Positions 7,059-14,589 of a stretch of 20,812 nt of DNA are shown in pieces. The notes under the pieces were generated by a model. The model was not told where the DNA came from and ran no database searches. It saw nothing but the letters and a program-made list of their open reading frames with translations. Source of the stretch: Acidobacteriota bacterium (GTDB lineage Bacteria; Acidobacteriota; Terriglobia; Terriglobales; Acidobacteriaceae); NCBI GenBank assembly GCA_021851465.1, contig JAJZDL010000022.1, positions 1 to 20,812 of the forward strand. Reading direction: 5' to 3'. The stretch's first letter is position 1. Each line of letters starts with the position of its first letter. Both the position numbers and the translations under genes were made by a program.

Positions 7059-8357
7059 ATGTCCACTCAACTCATCCGTCCCGCCCGCTCCCTGCAAGGC
7101 TCCCTCACCGTCCCCGGCGACAAGTCCATCTCCCATCGCTACGCCATGCTCGCCGGCCTCGCCGAAGGCACCACCCGCCTCGCAAACTTCTCCACCGGCG
7201 CAGACCCTCACTCCTCGCTCGCCTGCATGGAAGCCCTCGGCGCTAAGGTTCTCCACAATCCAGACAAGACCATCGAGATCGCCGGTGTCGCCGGCTCCTT
7301 CCAGCAGCCCGCCACCCCTCTCGACTGCGGCAACTCCGGCTCCACCATGCGGATGCTCTCCGGCCTCATCGCCTCCCACCCGCACACATTCACACTCATC
7401 GGAGACGCCTCGCTTACCCTCCGCCCAATGGAGCGTATCCGTAAACCGCTCAGTCAAATGGCAGCTAAGATTCATCTAACGGATGGACATGCGCCCATCG
7501 CCATCCACGGCACTCCCCTGCGCGCCATCGACTTCGCCACACCCATTCCCTCCGCCCAGGTCAAGACCGCCGTCCTCTTCGCCGGCCTGCAAGCCGAAGG
7601 CACCACCAGCCTCTCCGAATCCATCCGTACCCGCGACCACTCCGAGCACGCGCTCAAAGCCTTCGGCGCAACCCTCACTCGTTCCCGCGATTCCCTCTCC
7701 ATCCTCGGCGGCCAACCCCTCCACTCCATCGACGCCACCATCCCCGGCGATCTCTCCTCCGCCGCCTTCTTCCTCGCTGCCGCGCTCCTCTTCCCAGACT
7801 CCAACCTCGTCCTCGATTCGCTCGGCATGAACCCCACCCGCGCCGCCCTCCTCGACGTCATCGCCGCCCTCGGCGGACGCATCAAAATCCTCGCCGTCGA
7901 AGAGCGCCACGGAGAACTCATCGGCACCATCCAGGTCAACCGCGCCTCCGCCGCGACGGCCACATCCGCGCCCTTCATCGTCAACGGGACCCTCACCGCG
8001 CAGCTCATCGACGAGCTTCCCGTCCTCGCCGCCATCGCGCCCTACACACCCAACGGCATCGTTATTCGCGACGCCCAGGAGCTGCGCGTAAAAGAGTCAG
8101 ATCGCATCGCCCTCGTCGCCAAAAACCTCCGCGCCATGGGAGCGAAGTTCACCGAGAACCCCGATGGCATCGAGATCCCTGGCAACCAGAAGCTACACGG
8201 CGCCGTCATCGACTCAGGCTCCGACCACCGCATCGCCATGGCCTTCGCCATCGCAGCCCTCCGCGCCACCGGCGACACCCAAATCCACGGCTCCGAGGCC
8301 GCTGCCATCTCCTTTCCCGAGTTCTTCACCAGCCTCGACTCCCTCGCCCAAAGATAA
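7059..8357 (+). CDS. aroA: 3-phosphoshikimate 1-carboxyvinyltransferase (EPSP synthase), class II-like
   Basis: This 432-residue cytosolic enzyme joins shikimate-3-phosphate and PEP in the sixth shikimate-pathway step, leading to aromatic amino acids. Motifs in order are VPGDKSISHRYAML (18-31), LDCGNSGSTMRMLSG, PIPSAQVKTA, RDHSEHALKAFG, GDLSSAAFFLAAALL, NPTRAALLDV, ELRVKESDRIA and SDHRIAMAFAIAAL. The four motifs used to define class II enzymes are all present: GDK[ST] (GDKS), SAQxK (SAQVK), RxHx(E/H) (RDHSE) and NxTR (NPTR). Glyphosate tolerance is therefore plausible by family knowledge but untested. The ATG at 7059 was chosen because homology begins there. No Shine-Dalgarno is near, but a TACACT hexamer ends nine bases before the ATG, so a leaderless message is conceivable. 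Two glycosyltransferase genes follow at 15 and 2 bases. Confidence 0.97.
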   Translation: MSTQLIRPARSLQGSLTVPGDKSISHRYAMLAGLAEGTTRLANFSTGADPHSSLACMEALGAKVLHNPDKTIEIAGVAGSFQQPATPLDCGNSGSTMRMLSGLIASHPHTFTLIGDASLTLRPMERIRKPLSQMAAKIHLTDGHAPIAIHGTPLRAIDFATPIPSAQVKTAVLFAGLQAEGTTSLSESIRTRDHSEHALKAFGATLTRSRDSLSILGGQPLHSIDATIPGDLSSAAFFLAAALLFPDSNLVLDSLGMNPTRAALLDVIAALGGRIKILAVEERHGELIGTIQVNRASAATATSAPFIVNGTLTAQLIDELPVLAAIAPYTPNGIVIRDAQELRVKESDRIALVAKNLRAMGAKFTENPDGIEIPGNQKLHGAVIDSGSDHRIAMAFAIAALRATGDTQIHGSEAAAISFPEFFTSLDSLAQR

Positions 8358-8372
8358 GGTCTCCGCTACTCT

Positions 8373-9506
8373 ATGAGCCTACCCGCTCCCACCGCCGACT
8401 CCCGCCCGATCCTCATCACTGAGATCGAGCAGTTCGGCGGCGCCGAGCGCAGTGTCCTCGCTCTCGCCCGTTGGCTGCACGCGCACACCCTCCCCTGCCA
8501 TGTCGTCACCTACTCCGACCGCTGCAACCTCGCGCACTACGCCACCCACCCTCTGCCCGTCGTCGTTCTCAATGCCTCCGGCGCGCGCAAGCGCATCGCC
8601 GCCCTCCGCCGCTACTTCAAGTCCCGCCCGGCCAACTCTCCCCCGCCCCTTGTCTCCGGCTATCAGCCCGCACTGCACTCCACGCTCGCCGGTCTGCGAG
8701 GCTTCCACACTCTGATGCACGACACCCCCTCTCTCTTCGGAGACGCCGCCACGCGCAGCCTCAAGGGCCGCCTGCGCATCGCCGTCTCCAACCGCATCCT
8801 CGCTCACGGCCTTGGCAGCGGGGGAAACACCATCGTCACCAGCCAGTTCCTGCGCGACGACTGCCGCCGCGACTTTCATATCGAAACCCACATCGCGCGC
8901 ATGGGCGGCCTCACTGCATCCGCACCCGAAAGCATCTTTCGCCTCCGTCCCATCCAGCCCGGCAGCCCGCTCCGCCTGCTCTCTGTCTGCCGCATCGAAG
9001 CCAATAAGCGCATCGACTGGGTCCTTCGCTCGCTCGCCGAGTTGGAACGCAAGGCCCTGTGTCTCGCCTCGCCGACTGCATGGCGTCTCGACCTCGCAGG
9101 CAGTGGCCCCCTCATCGCCCCGCTCACCGCGCTCGCCGCCCAACTCGGCCTCGCGGAGCGCGTCTACTTCCACGGCTTCGTCTCGGACGGCGATCTCCAG
9201 CATCTCTACGATCGGGCAAACCTCTTCCTTATGCCCGCCCGACAGGGCTACGGAATCCCCGCCATCGAGGCCCTCCAGCGCGGCATCCCCGTCCTGCTCC
9301 ACCGCGACTCCGGAGTCTCCGACATCCTTCTCGATACTCCCTGGGCCACCGTCTTTACCGGAGGCCCGGACCGCATGACCGCCGCGCTCGCCTCCGCCAT
9401 CGACGGCCTCCTCAATGGCCGCCATCTTGGCGTTCCGCAACCCCACCTCCCCACCGAAGACGAGTGGGCCGCACAGGTCGCGCGCCTCTGCGACTGGATC
9501 GAGTAG
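8373..9506 (+). CDS. GT4-type glycosyltransferase (first of a pair)
   Basis: This 377-residue GT-B fold protein would transfer a sugar from an activated nucleotide donor to an unknown acceptor, at or near the inner membrane. The N-terminal acceptor domain has the EQFGGAERSVLALARWL segment typical of GT4. The donor domain begins around LRLLSVCRIEANKRID and continues with DLAGSGPL, VYFHGFVSDGDLQHLY and MPARQGYGIPAIEALQRGIPV. In the usual E-x7-E donor motif the first Glu is replaced by Gln291, while Glu299 is kept. No membrane segment is visible. It starts 15 bases after aroA (AAGGT precedes the ATG) and ends two bases before the next glycosyltransferase, so the three are almost certainly one transcript. 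The product could be exopolysaccharide, lipopolysaccharide or a glycolipid. Confidence 0.88.
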   Translation: MSLPAPTADSRPILITEIEQFGGAERSVLALARWLHAHTLPCHVVTYSDRCNLAHYATHPLPVVVLNASGARKRIAALRRYFKSRPANSPPPLVSGYQPALHSTLAGLRGFHTLMHDTPSLFGDAATRSLKGRLRIAVSNRILAHGLGSGGNTIVTSQFLRDDCRRDFHIETHIARMGGLTASAPESIFRLRPIQPGSPLRLLSVCRIEANKRIDWVLRSLAELERKALCLASPTAWRLDLAGSGPLIAPLTALAAQLGLAERVYFHGFVSDGDLQHLYDRANLFLMPARQGYGIPAIEALQRGIPVLLHRDSGVSDILLDTPWATVFTGGPDRMTAALASAIDGLLNGRHLGVPQPHLPTEDEWAAQVARLCDWIE

Positions 9507-9508
9507 CC

Positions 9509-10687
9509 ATGCAGATCGTCCAAGCCGTCTTCGGCGTCTACCACCACTTCGAGCTCGCCCACCAGCTCCGCGCCCGCAACCATCTGCGCCGCATCTACTC
9601 CACCTGGCCCTGGGCGCGCCTCAAGCGCGAGGGCCTGCCGCGCGAGTTCGTCCGCACCTTTCCCCTGCTCCACACCGCCGACACCCTGCTCCGCCGCTCC
9701 GGCTTCTACCCGCCCGCGCTGGAGGGCCGCTTCAACCAGTGGGTCTCCGACACCTTCGACGCCTGGCTCCGCCGCCGCATCGAACCCTGCGACGCGCTCA
9801 TCGCCATCTCCGGCGCCGGCCTCACCGCCGGCCCGCTCGTGCAGTCGCGCGGCGGCAAGTTCATCTGCGACCGCGGCTCCACCCACCAGGGCCATCAGTT
9901 TGAAGTCATTGCCGAGGAGCACCGCCGCTGGGGCCTCCCCTACGCCCCTCCGCCCGCCCACATCCTCCGCCGCGAAGAGGCCCTCTACGCCCTCGCCGAC
10001 GCCATCACCGTTCCCTCCAACATCGCGCGACGCTCCTTCCTCGCGCAAGGAATCGACCCGGAAAAAGTCCACGTCATCCCCTACGGAGTCCGCCTCGACC
10101 GCTTTACTCCCACCGAACCACCGCCCGCCAACTCCTTCGACATCCTCTTCGCCGGACAGATCGGCCTGCGAAAGGGCATTCCTTACCTGCTTGAAGCCTT
10201 CGCCCTCCTGCGCCACCCGCGCAAGCGCCTCACCCTCGTCGGCAGCGTGCAGGACGACATCCGCCCGCTGCTCGCAACCCTTCCCACAGAGAATGTCTCC
10301 TTCACCGGATCGCTGCCTCAGGCAGAACTCGCACGCCGCATCTCTCGCAGCCACGTCCTCGCGCTGCCCAGCGTCGAAGAGGGCCTCGCCCTCGTCCAGG
10401 GTCAGGCGATGGCCTGCGCCTGCCCCGTCGTCGCCACCGCCGCCACCGGCGCGGAAGACCTCTTCACCGACGGCATCGAGGGCTTCATCGTCCCCGACCG
10501 CGACACCATCGCCCTCGCCGACCGCCTCCAGCAGCTCGCCGACGACCCGGATCTCCGCCAGCGGATCTCCGCCGCCGCCCTCGCGCGCGTCCACAGTCTC
10601 GGCGGATGGGACAGCTACGGAGACCGGTGGGACACGCTCCTCCACGCCCTCACCGGATCTCCCAAAGACCCCGCCGAACGCGACTGA
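9509..10687 (+). CDS. GT4-type glycosyltransferase (second of a pair)
   Basis: This 392-residue GT-B glycosyltransferase starts at an ATG two bases after the stop of the preceding gene, implying translational coupling. Recognisable parts are an N-terminal VFGVYHHFELAHQL, the linker ADAITVPSNIARRSF, then VHVIPYGVRLDRFTP, DILFAGQIGLRKGIPYLLEAF, RLTLVGSV and SVEEGLALVQGQAMACACPVVATAA. Glu291 of the E-x7-E motif is present, but the second position is Gln299, the reverse of its neighbour. The C-terminus has the family's usual helical tail. The acceptor is unknown. The two adjacent GT genes probably act in the same surface-glycan pathway. It converges on the lyase gene with only 26 bases between stop codons. 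Confidence 0.9.
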   Translation: MQIVQAVFGVYHHFELAHQLRARNHLRRIYSTWPWARLKREGLPREFVRTFPLLHTADTLLRRSGFYPPALEGRFNQWVSDTFDAWLRRRIEPCDALIAISGAGLTAGPLVQSRGGKFICDRGSTHQGHQFEVIAEEHRRWGLPYAPPPAHILRREEALYALADAITVPSNIARRSFLAQGIDPEKVHVIPYGVRLDRFTPTEPPPANSFDILFAGQIGLRKGIPYLLEAFALLRHPRKRLTLVGSVQDDIRPLLATLPTENVSFTGSLPQAELARRISRSHVLALPSVEEGLALVQGQAMACACPVVATAATGAEDLFTDGIEGFIVPDRDTIALADRLQQLADDPDLRQRISAAALARVHSLGGWDSYGDRWDTLLHALTGSPKDPAERD

Positions 10688-10713
10688 TCCCGCATCCTGA
10701 GTTCAGGCAGGTC

Positions 10714-13002
10714 CTACTCCCCGCTCACTGCCGCCGCAAGCGGTGCCGGATAGTCTGGCCTCTGGTTGTCCGGCAGCGCCGGATAGCTCTTGCTCCCGTC
10801 GTTCAGCTCCAGCCGCACATAGTCCCACACGACGCCGGTCGTAACATCGCCCGCCGGGACCGTAAACGTCACCTCATTCATACCCGCCTTCAGCAGTGCG
10901 GCGTCGAACTTCACCGCATACTGGTACCACACGCCCTTGTCCGTGTTGTACCGCAACGCGTTCGTCGCCACCGGATGCAGCGTGCCCACGCTCTGTCCAT
11001 TGACGCCAATGGCCAGTCCGCCACTGCCGTCCGCCCCGGCCAGCGCCACGCGCAGCACGCCGGTGCCCTGCGAGGGCTTCGCCATGGCGAACTTCACAGT
11101 CCACGTCGTCGCCCGTCCATGGCCCCACTCGGGCCACATGTCCTCGGTCCCCGTTGGATTGTTCACCCAGCCGAAGCGCTGGTTCAGCGGATCCTTCGCC
11201 GCCGGGTTCTTCCATGCGTCGGTCGTCGAGTGCGGCACCTCCTCGAAGAACCAGTCCTTGCGGTAGTCGCTCTTGCCGATCGTGTACGTCACATCGTTCG
11301 GAAACAGGTCGCCGTAGCGCAGCGGCCAGCCCCACAGCCAATAGTTCGCGCCGTCGCCCTTGTAAAACTTGTCCGCAGTGCGGTCGGGGTAGCCGATCTC
11401 CCACACCTGTTTTCCATAGCGCACCGGCTGCCAGTCCAGCTTGCCCAGGTTCACGCTCTTGCCCGCCTCCACGGTGACATTCGCCTTCGCGTACTCGCCC
11501 AGCACTCCGTCGGCAAACGCATGCAGCGTATACGTCCCCGGCCGCACGTTCGCGATCGTGAACCTGCCGTCCTCCGCGCCGTCCGTCCAGAACTGGTAGT
11601 AGTCGCCGTCGTGCGCCCAGGTCACGATCCTGCCGTTCCCCGCCCGCTGTTGATACGGGCTTCCGCTGCCCGCGTAATCCGGGTGCGCAAGCCCCACCGT
11701 CAGGTGTGGCAGTTGCCTGCTCGCCGCCTGCGCATCGTCGAGTATGAGTTGTCCCGTCACCGTCCCCCGCCCATCCTTGTGCGGATAGTCCACGCCCTCG
11801 ACCCACGCATACGGCCACGCGGCCTTCACCGCCTTCGACTTCGCCACCGCGTCATTCCACAGCGCAAGCTGGTTCTCCCGCCACTCCTCCGGCACCGCCG
11901 GCATTCCGCTCCCATACGATGCATGGAACCGATCCATCTCCGCCTGCGAGGGATCTTTTGCATCGGCCAGCGAGTTCATGTACACAAAGATCGGCCCAAC
12001 GACATGCTTCCACTCCTCGCCCGCCGGAATGTAGTTTCCCGCCCCGCCCGCGTAGTGGCCGCTCGTCCAGTAGTCCAGCAGCGTCCCGCTCATGTGGTCG
12101 ATCAGATCCAGCTTCTCCGCGCCGCCGCCGATGTACTCGCTCGATGGGTTGATGAAGTACACGCCGATGTGGTTCTTCGTGCTCGACCAGCCCCACGCTT
12201 GCAGCCGATACATGACGCCGTTGTAGCTGTACTTGTGCTCCACGGAGTTCGCATAGACCCCGCTCAGCAGTATCCTCTGCTCCTTCGCGTGGATCACCAC
12301 GCCCTTCCGCAGGTCCGCATCGCTGGTCATCAACTGGTTGCGGTCCTTGTCCACCGAGAGCCAGTCGAAGGTCGGGTTCATCGATTCCAGAATGAACCGG
12401 CTCTCCCCCTCGCCCGCCGGTGGGTACGAGGCATGGTGCGTGTACTCCGCATAGGTGTAAAAGCCGCTGCTTCCGCGCTCCATCGTGTAGCGCGTCTCGA
12501 TGTCCATCCCGCCGCCGCGAGGGCCCCTCGGCGCGCGCGCGCCACCCGCGCCGCCGGGCCGCGCCATGCCACCGCCGCCGCCCGCCGGCCCAACACCCGT
12601 CGGCGGCCCGCCCATCGGACTCGGATTGTTGACGTCACCCGGATTCACGCCCTTGACCGAGACCTCCGCGCGCTCTCCGCCATTCGTGGCCGGGTCGATG
12701 GTCACTGTCGCCGTGATCGTTCCGCTGGGCACCTGCTCCCAGAACTCGCCGCGCGTCAGTATCTCCACCCCGCGATACACCAGCGACGACAGATTGCCGT
12801 TGCGCTTGAGCACGGTCATCTTGACGATCCCGTTGTCCATCGTCCACGAGTCGCCGTTGTCGGTCAGCGTAACCGGCGCATTCACCGTCACCTTCTCGAC
12901 CTTCGGCAACGCCTGCGCCGTCGATTGCGCCGCCGCGCCACTCGTCGCAACAACCGCCACCGCAAGTATCGTCAATACGAAGAATGCCCTTGCCTTGCTC
13001 AT
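10714..13002 (-). CDS. Exported rhamnogalacturonan lyase-like protein (PL4 architecture)
   Basis: The 762-residue product has a Sec signal peptide (KARAFFVLTILAVAVVATSG, cut near AAAQ). It then shows the three-part layout of PL4 lyases: a large N-terminal beta-sandwich (about 35-400), an fn3-like domain (about 425-530, GTVTGQLILDD to VRPGTYTLHAFADGVLGEY) and a C-terminal carbohydrate-binding-like jelly roll (VWEIGYPDRTADKFYKG, WLWGWPLRYGDLFPNDVTYT, DYRKDWFFEEV, TWTVKFAM). The family cuts rhamnogalacturonan I of pectin by beta-elimination. Lys257 (HKYSY) and His316 (SGHYAG) are tentative catalytic candidates from memory of the family. A low-complexity Gly/Pro/Arg insert occupies about 125-166 and is unusual. 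AAAGG lies ten bases before the ATG at 13002. The gene is monocistronic; its upstream region is the large repeat block. Confidence 0.85.
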   Translation of the reverse strand: MSKARAFFVLTILAVAVVATSGAAAQSTAQALPKVEKVTVNAPVTLTDNGDSWTMDNGIVKMTVLKRNGNLSSLVYRGVEILTRGEFWEQVPSGTITATVTIDPATNGGERAEVSVKGVNPGDVNNPSPMGGPPTGVGPAGGGGGMARPGGAGGARAPRGPRGGGMDIETRYTMERGSSGFYTYAEYTHHASYPPAGEGESRFILESMNPTFDWLSVDKDRNQLMTSDADLRKGVVIHAKEQRILLSGVYANSVEHKYSYNGVMYRLQAWGWSSTKNHIGVYFINPSSEYIGGGAEKLDLIDHMSGTLLDYWTSGHYAGGAGNYIPAGEEWKHVVGPIFVYMNSLADAKDPSQAEMDRFHASYGSGMPAVPEEWRENQLALWNDAVAKSKAVKAAWPYAWVEGVDYPHKDGRGTVTGQLILDDAQAASRQLPHLTVGLAHPDYAGSGSPYQQRAGNGRIVTWAHDGDYYQFWTDGAEDGRFTIANVRPGTYTLHAFADGVLGEYAKANVTVEAGKSVNLGKLDWQPVRYGKQVWEIGYPDRTADKFYKGDGANYWLWGWPLRYGDLFPNDVTYTIGKSDYRKDWFFEEVPHSTTDAWKNPAAKDPLNQRFGWVNNPTGTEDMWPEWGHGRATTWTVKFAMAKPSQGTGVLRVALAGADGSGGLAIGVNGQSVGTLHPVATNALRYNTDKGVWYQYAVKFDAALLKAGMNEVTFTVPAGDVTTGVVWDYVRLELNDGSKSYPALPDNQRPDYPAPLAAAVSGE

Positions 13003-13085
13003 CGCGCCAACCTTTCTGTCTATTCTCTAAAAACCTGTCCAGAAACAGTTCGTCTCATCGAAGATTTACGAATTGTCATTGATGT

Positions 13086-13137
13086 ACGAATTGTCATTCT
13101 GCCCCTGAGCTTGTCGCAGGGGAAGAATCCCCGCATC
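13086..13137 (+). repeat. S1-like repeat variant carrying a CCCCTG...CAGGGG hairpin
   Basis: ACGAATTGTCATT occurs at 13068-13080 and again at 13086-13098. The second is followed by CCCCTG (13102-13107) and CAGGGG (13117-13122), a six-bp stem around AGCTTGTCG, then GAAGAATCCCCGCAT. The start and end match the S1 repeat; the stem-loop replaces its GAGCGCAGC core. The CCTGAGCTTGTCG string is a widespread bacterial intergenic motif. Confidence 0.65.
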
Positions 13138-13144
13138 CCTTATG

Positions 13145-13221
13145 AATTGTCATTCTGAGCGCAGCGAAGAATCCCCGTATTTCGTCGTTGCTTGTCTCCT
13201 CGTTGAGCGCCGACCTGTAGT
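13145..13221 (+). repeat. Interspersed repeat S1, copy 2
   Basis: This segment closely matches 4105-4182, from AATTGTCATTCTGAGCGCAG through CCTCGTTGAGCGCCG to CTGTAGT. A few substitutions and a single-base length difference separate the copies. It is in the same orientation as the first copy and again lies upstream of an S2 unit, though about 820 bp away here instead of about 40. Confidence 0.8.
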
Positions 13222-13480
13222 CGCTGTCCAGCCTCTGAGAGATCCGGGATCAACCGTTTCCCGCCAAATGCCATGGCCAAACAGTCACTGCCGTCTATGT
13301 TCACAGCTCTCCTCTCGCGTGAAAGCTCCGGGAGTCCGCACTCTGTATACGAAAGCATCCTGAAAAAGTCTCAACAACCGACGAATCGACTTGCGCGAAC
13401 ACAAGCCTGCTCCCACCCCACCGCTCGTCATCGCTCCCCCTAACCGGCCGCCATCCCACGCTCCCACACCCTAAACCACC

Positions 13481-13547
13481 GTCATCCCGAGCGCAGCCTT
13501 CTTTATGACTTGTCATTCTGAGCGCAGCGAAGAATCCCGCATTTCGC
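13481..13547 (+). repeat. Interspersed repeat S1, copy 3 (partial)
   Basis: GTCATCCCGAGCGCAGCCTT followed by CTTTA and then CTTGTCATTCTGAGCGCAGC matches 4077-4142, including the left extension that copy 2 lacks. Similarity breaks off after CGCATTTCG, where the hexanucleotide tract begins. Confidence 0.7.
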
Positions 13548-13618
13548 CTTTGCTTTTGCCTTCGCCTTTGCCTTCGCCTTCGCCTTTGTCTTTGCTTTCG
13601 TCTTTGTCTTTGCCTTCC
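13543..13618 (+). repeat. Degenerate hexanucleotide tract (TTYGCC / TTTGYC)
   Basis: About twelve imperfect six-base units such as TTCGCC, TTTGCC, TTTGTC and TTCGTC run in register for roughly 75 bases. The strand is strongly pyrimidine-rich with regular single G. Such a tract could expand or contract by slippage. It borders the partial S1 copy and has no gene across it. Confidence 0.75.
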
Positions 13619-14042
13619 CCCAAAAATCCTAGCAAACTCCTCTGTCAAGCCCCCGCTCGCCCCAAAAATCCTCTAACCTCTGCCCCATCAACCACTTCCA
13701 CCCTAAAAATACTTGGCAAAGTAGTTTCCCTCCGCTTGGTAGAATCGAACCATAGATTGAAGTCATCAGACCGGCTGCGGACAGAGTTCTCAGCGGGGCC
13801 GGTGGCGGAGAGCAAGCAGGCCAGCGCACCCGGCCAGCAGGATCGGCTGGCGAGGGGTAGCAGTTCAGTCAAAATAACGACGCCCAGCCCCGGCCCGCAA
13901 TCTTCTTCGCCGCGAAGCCTCGCCCTGTGTCGTCTCTGCAACCAACCGCAATGCGATGAATCTCTTAGCGCCATAAGCGGCCTGCGAACACGGCCCCGGC
14001 GCGCCCGTATTTGCAGCAACAAGCCAAACAGACACCAGTGTC

Positions 14043-14411
14043 CTGAATCATTGCTTCGCTGCACAAAACCAAGGGCCAAAGACCCGCTGTATACCAGCCT
14101 GGGGCGCAGCCCCAGGCTACATTGCGCCACAAACCAGAGGGCTGAAGGCCCGACCTATACGAACTTCAGACTCAGAACACTGAGCATCATCGCACCGAAT
14201 CGACGCTTGAGAGCCAAAGCAACCCGAATCATGCCCCATAAGTACAAGAGAGTCTAATATTTAGCCGTAAATCCAATGGAATCTAATTTTGCCGACACAT
14301 ACCGCCCGCAATCGCATGAATCGAAACAACTTACTCCCAAATACCCCCCCAGGGGGGCGGGTGGGGGGATACCACCGGGGGTAACGAATCAGTTAACCCA
14401 CAAACGCCAAG
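14043..14411 (+). repeat. Long interspersed repeat S2, copy 2 (about 369 bp)
   Basis: This block matches 4220-4581 in the same orientation. The 10-bp hairpin is fully conserved (14096-14105 with 14109-14118, GCA loop), as are the flanking small hairpins and the terminal CAAACGCCAAG. The G/C tract near 14344-14381 is longer than in copy 1, with G runs at 14352-14357, 14359-14361, 14363-14368 and 14377-14381. The copy lies about 180 bases beyond the stop of the CoA-binding protein gene. Confidence 0.85.
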
Positions 14412-14589
14412 CTGCAAACCGAGAACCAAGCGTCAGCTCGAAGAGATAGACGAACGAAGCATCGCTCAATTCATGCGATTGGCTGGAGCAACCGGCTCCG
14501 GGATTCTGTGTACGGCGCGGAGAGGCTCGCAGTGCGCCGAACCACCCCCGCCTGCGCAAAACCTACCCTACACCATCACATCGTCCCAC

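Larger units (their letters stand above)
13003..14589. other. 1.6-kb non-coding repeat region
   Basis: No credible gene lies here. From left to right it holds a variant S1 repeat (13086-13137), a good S1 copy (13145-13221), a partial S1 copy (13481-13547), a degenerate hexanucleotide tract (13543-13618) and the second S2 copy (14043-14411). The unique parts, 13222-13480, 13619-14042 and 14412-14589, show nothing I can name. Open frames in both directions run across the repeats and lack start signals. The left end must contain the promoter of the lyase gene, but no clear -35/-10 pair is visible. Confidence 0.75.

Noticed and set aside
10696..10707. CCTGAGTTCAGG palindrome between convergent stop codons as terminator
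   Set aside because: The stem is only five bp with a two-base gap and no T-run, too weak to call.
10606..13158. 850-residue plus-strand open frame opposite the lyase gene
   Set aside because: The lyase has clear domains and a signal peptide, whereas this frame has biased Arg/His/Val composition and no recognisable feature.
13543..13618. Possible CRISPR-like array
   Set aside because: Units are only six bases, with no spacers and no cas genes nearby.
13730..13830. Possible tRNA on the minus strand (GGTTCGATTC resembles a T-loop)
   Set aside because: The bases around the loop do not form a T-stem, and no D-arm, anticodon arm or acceptor stem can be drawn.
13505..14257. 250-residue plus-strand frame through the repeat region, including a VESNHRLKSSD segment
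   Set aside because: It spans S1, the hexanucleotide tract and S2 and looks like translated intergenic sequence with no start signal.
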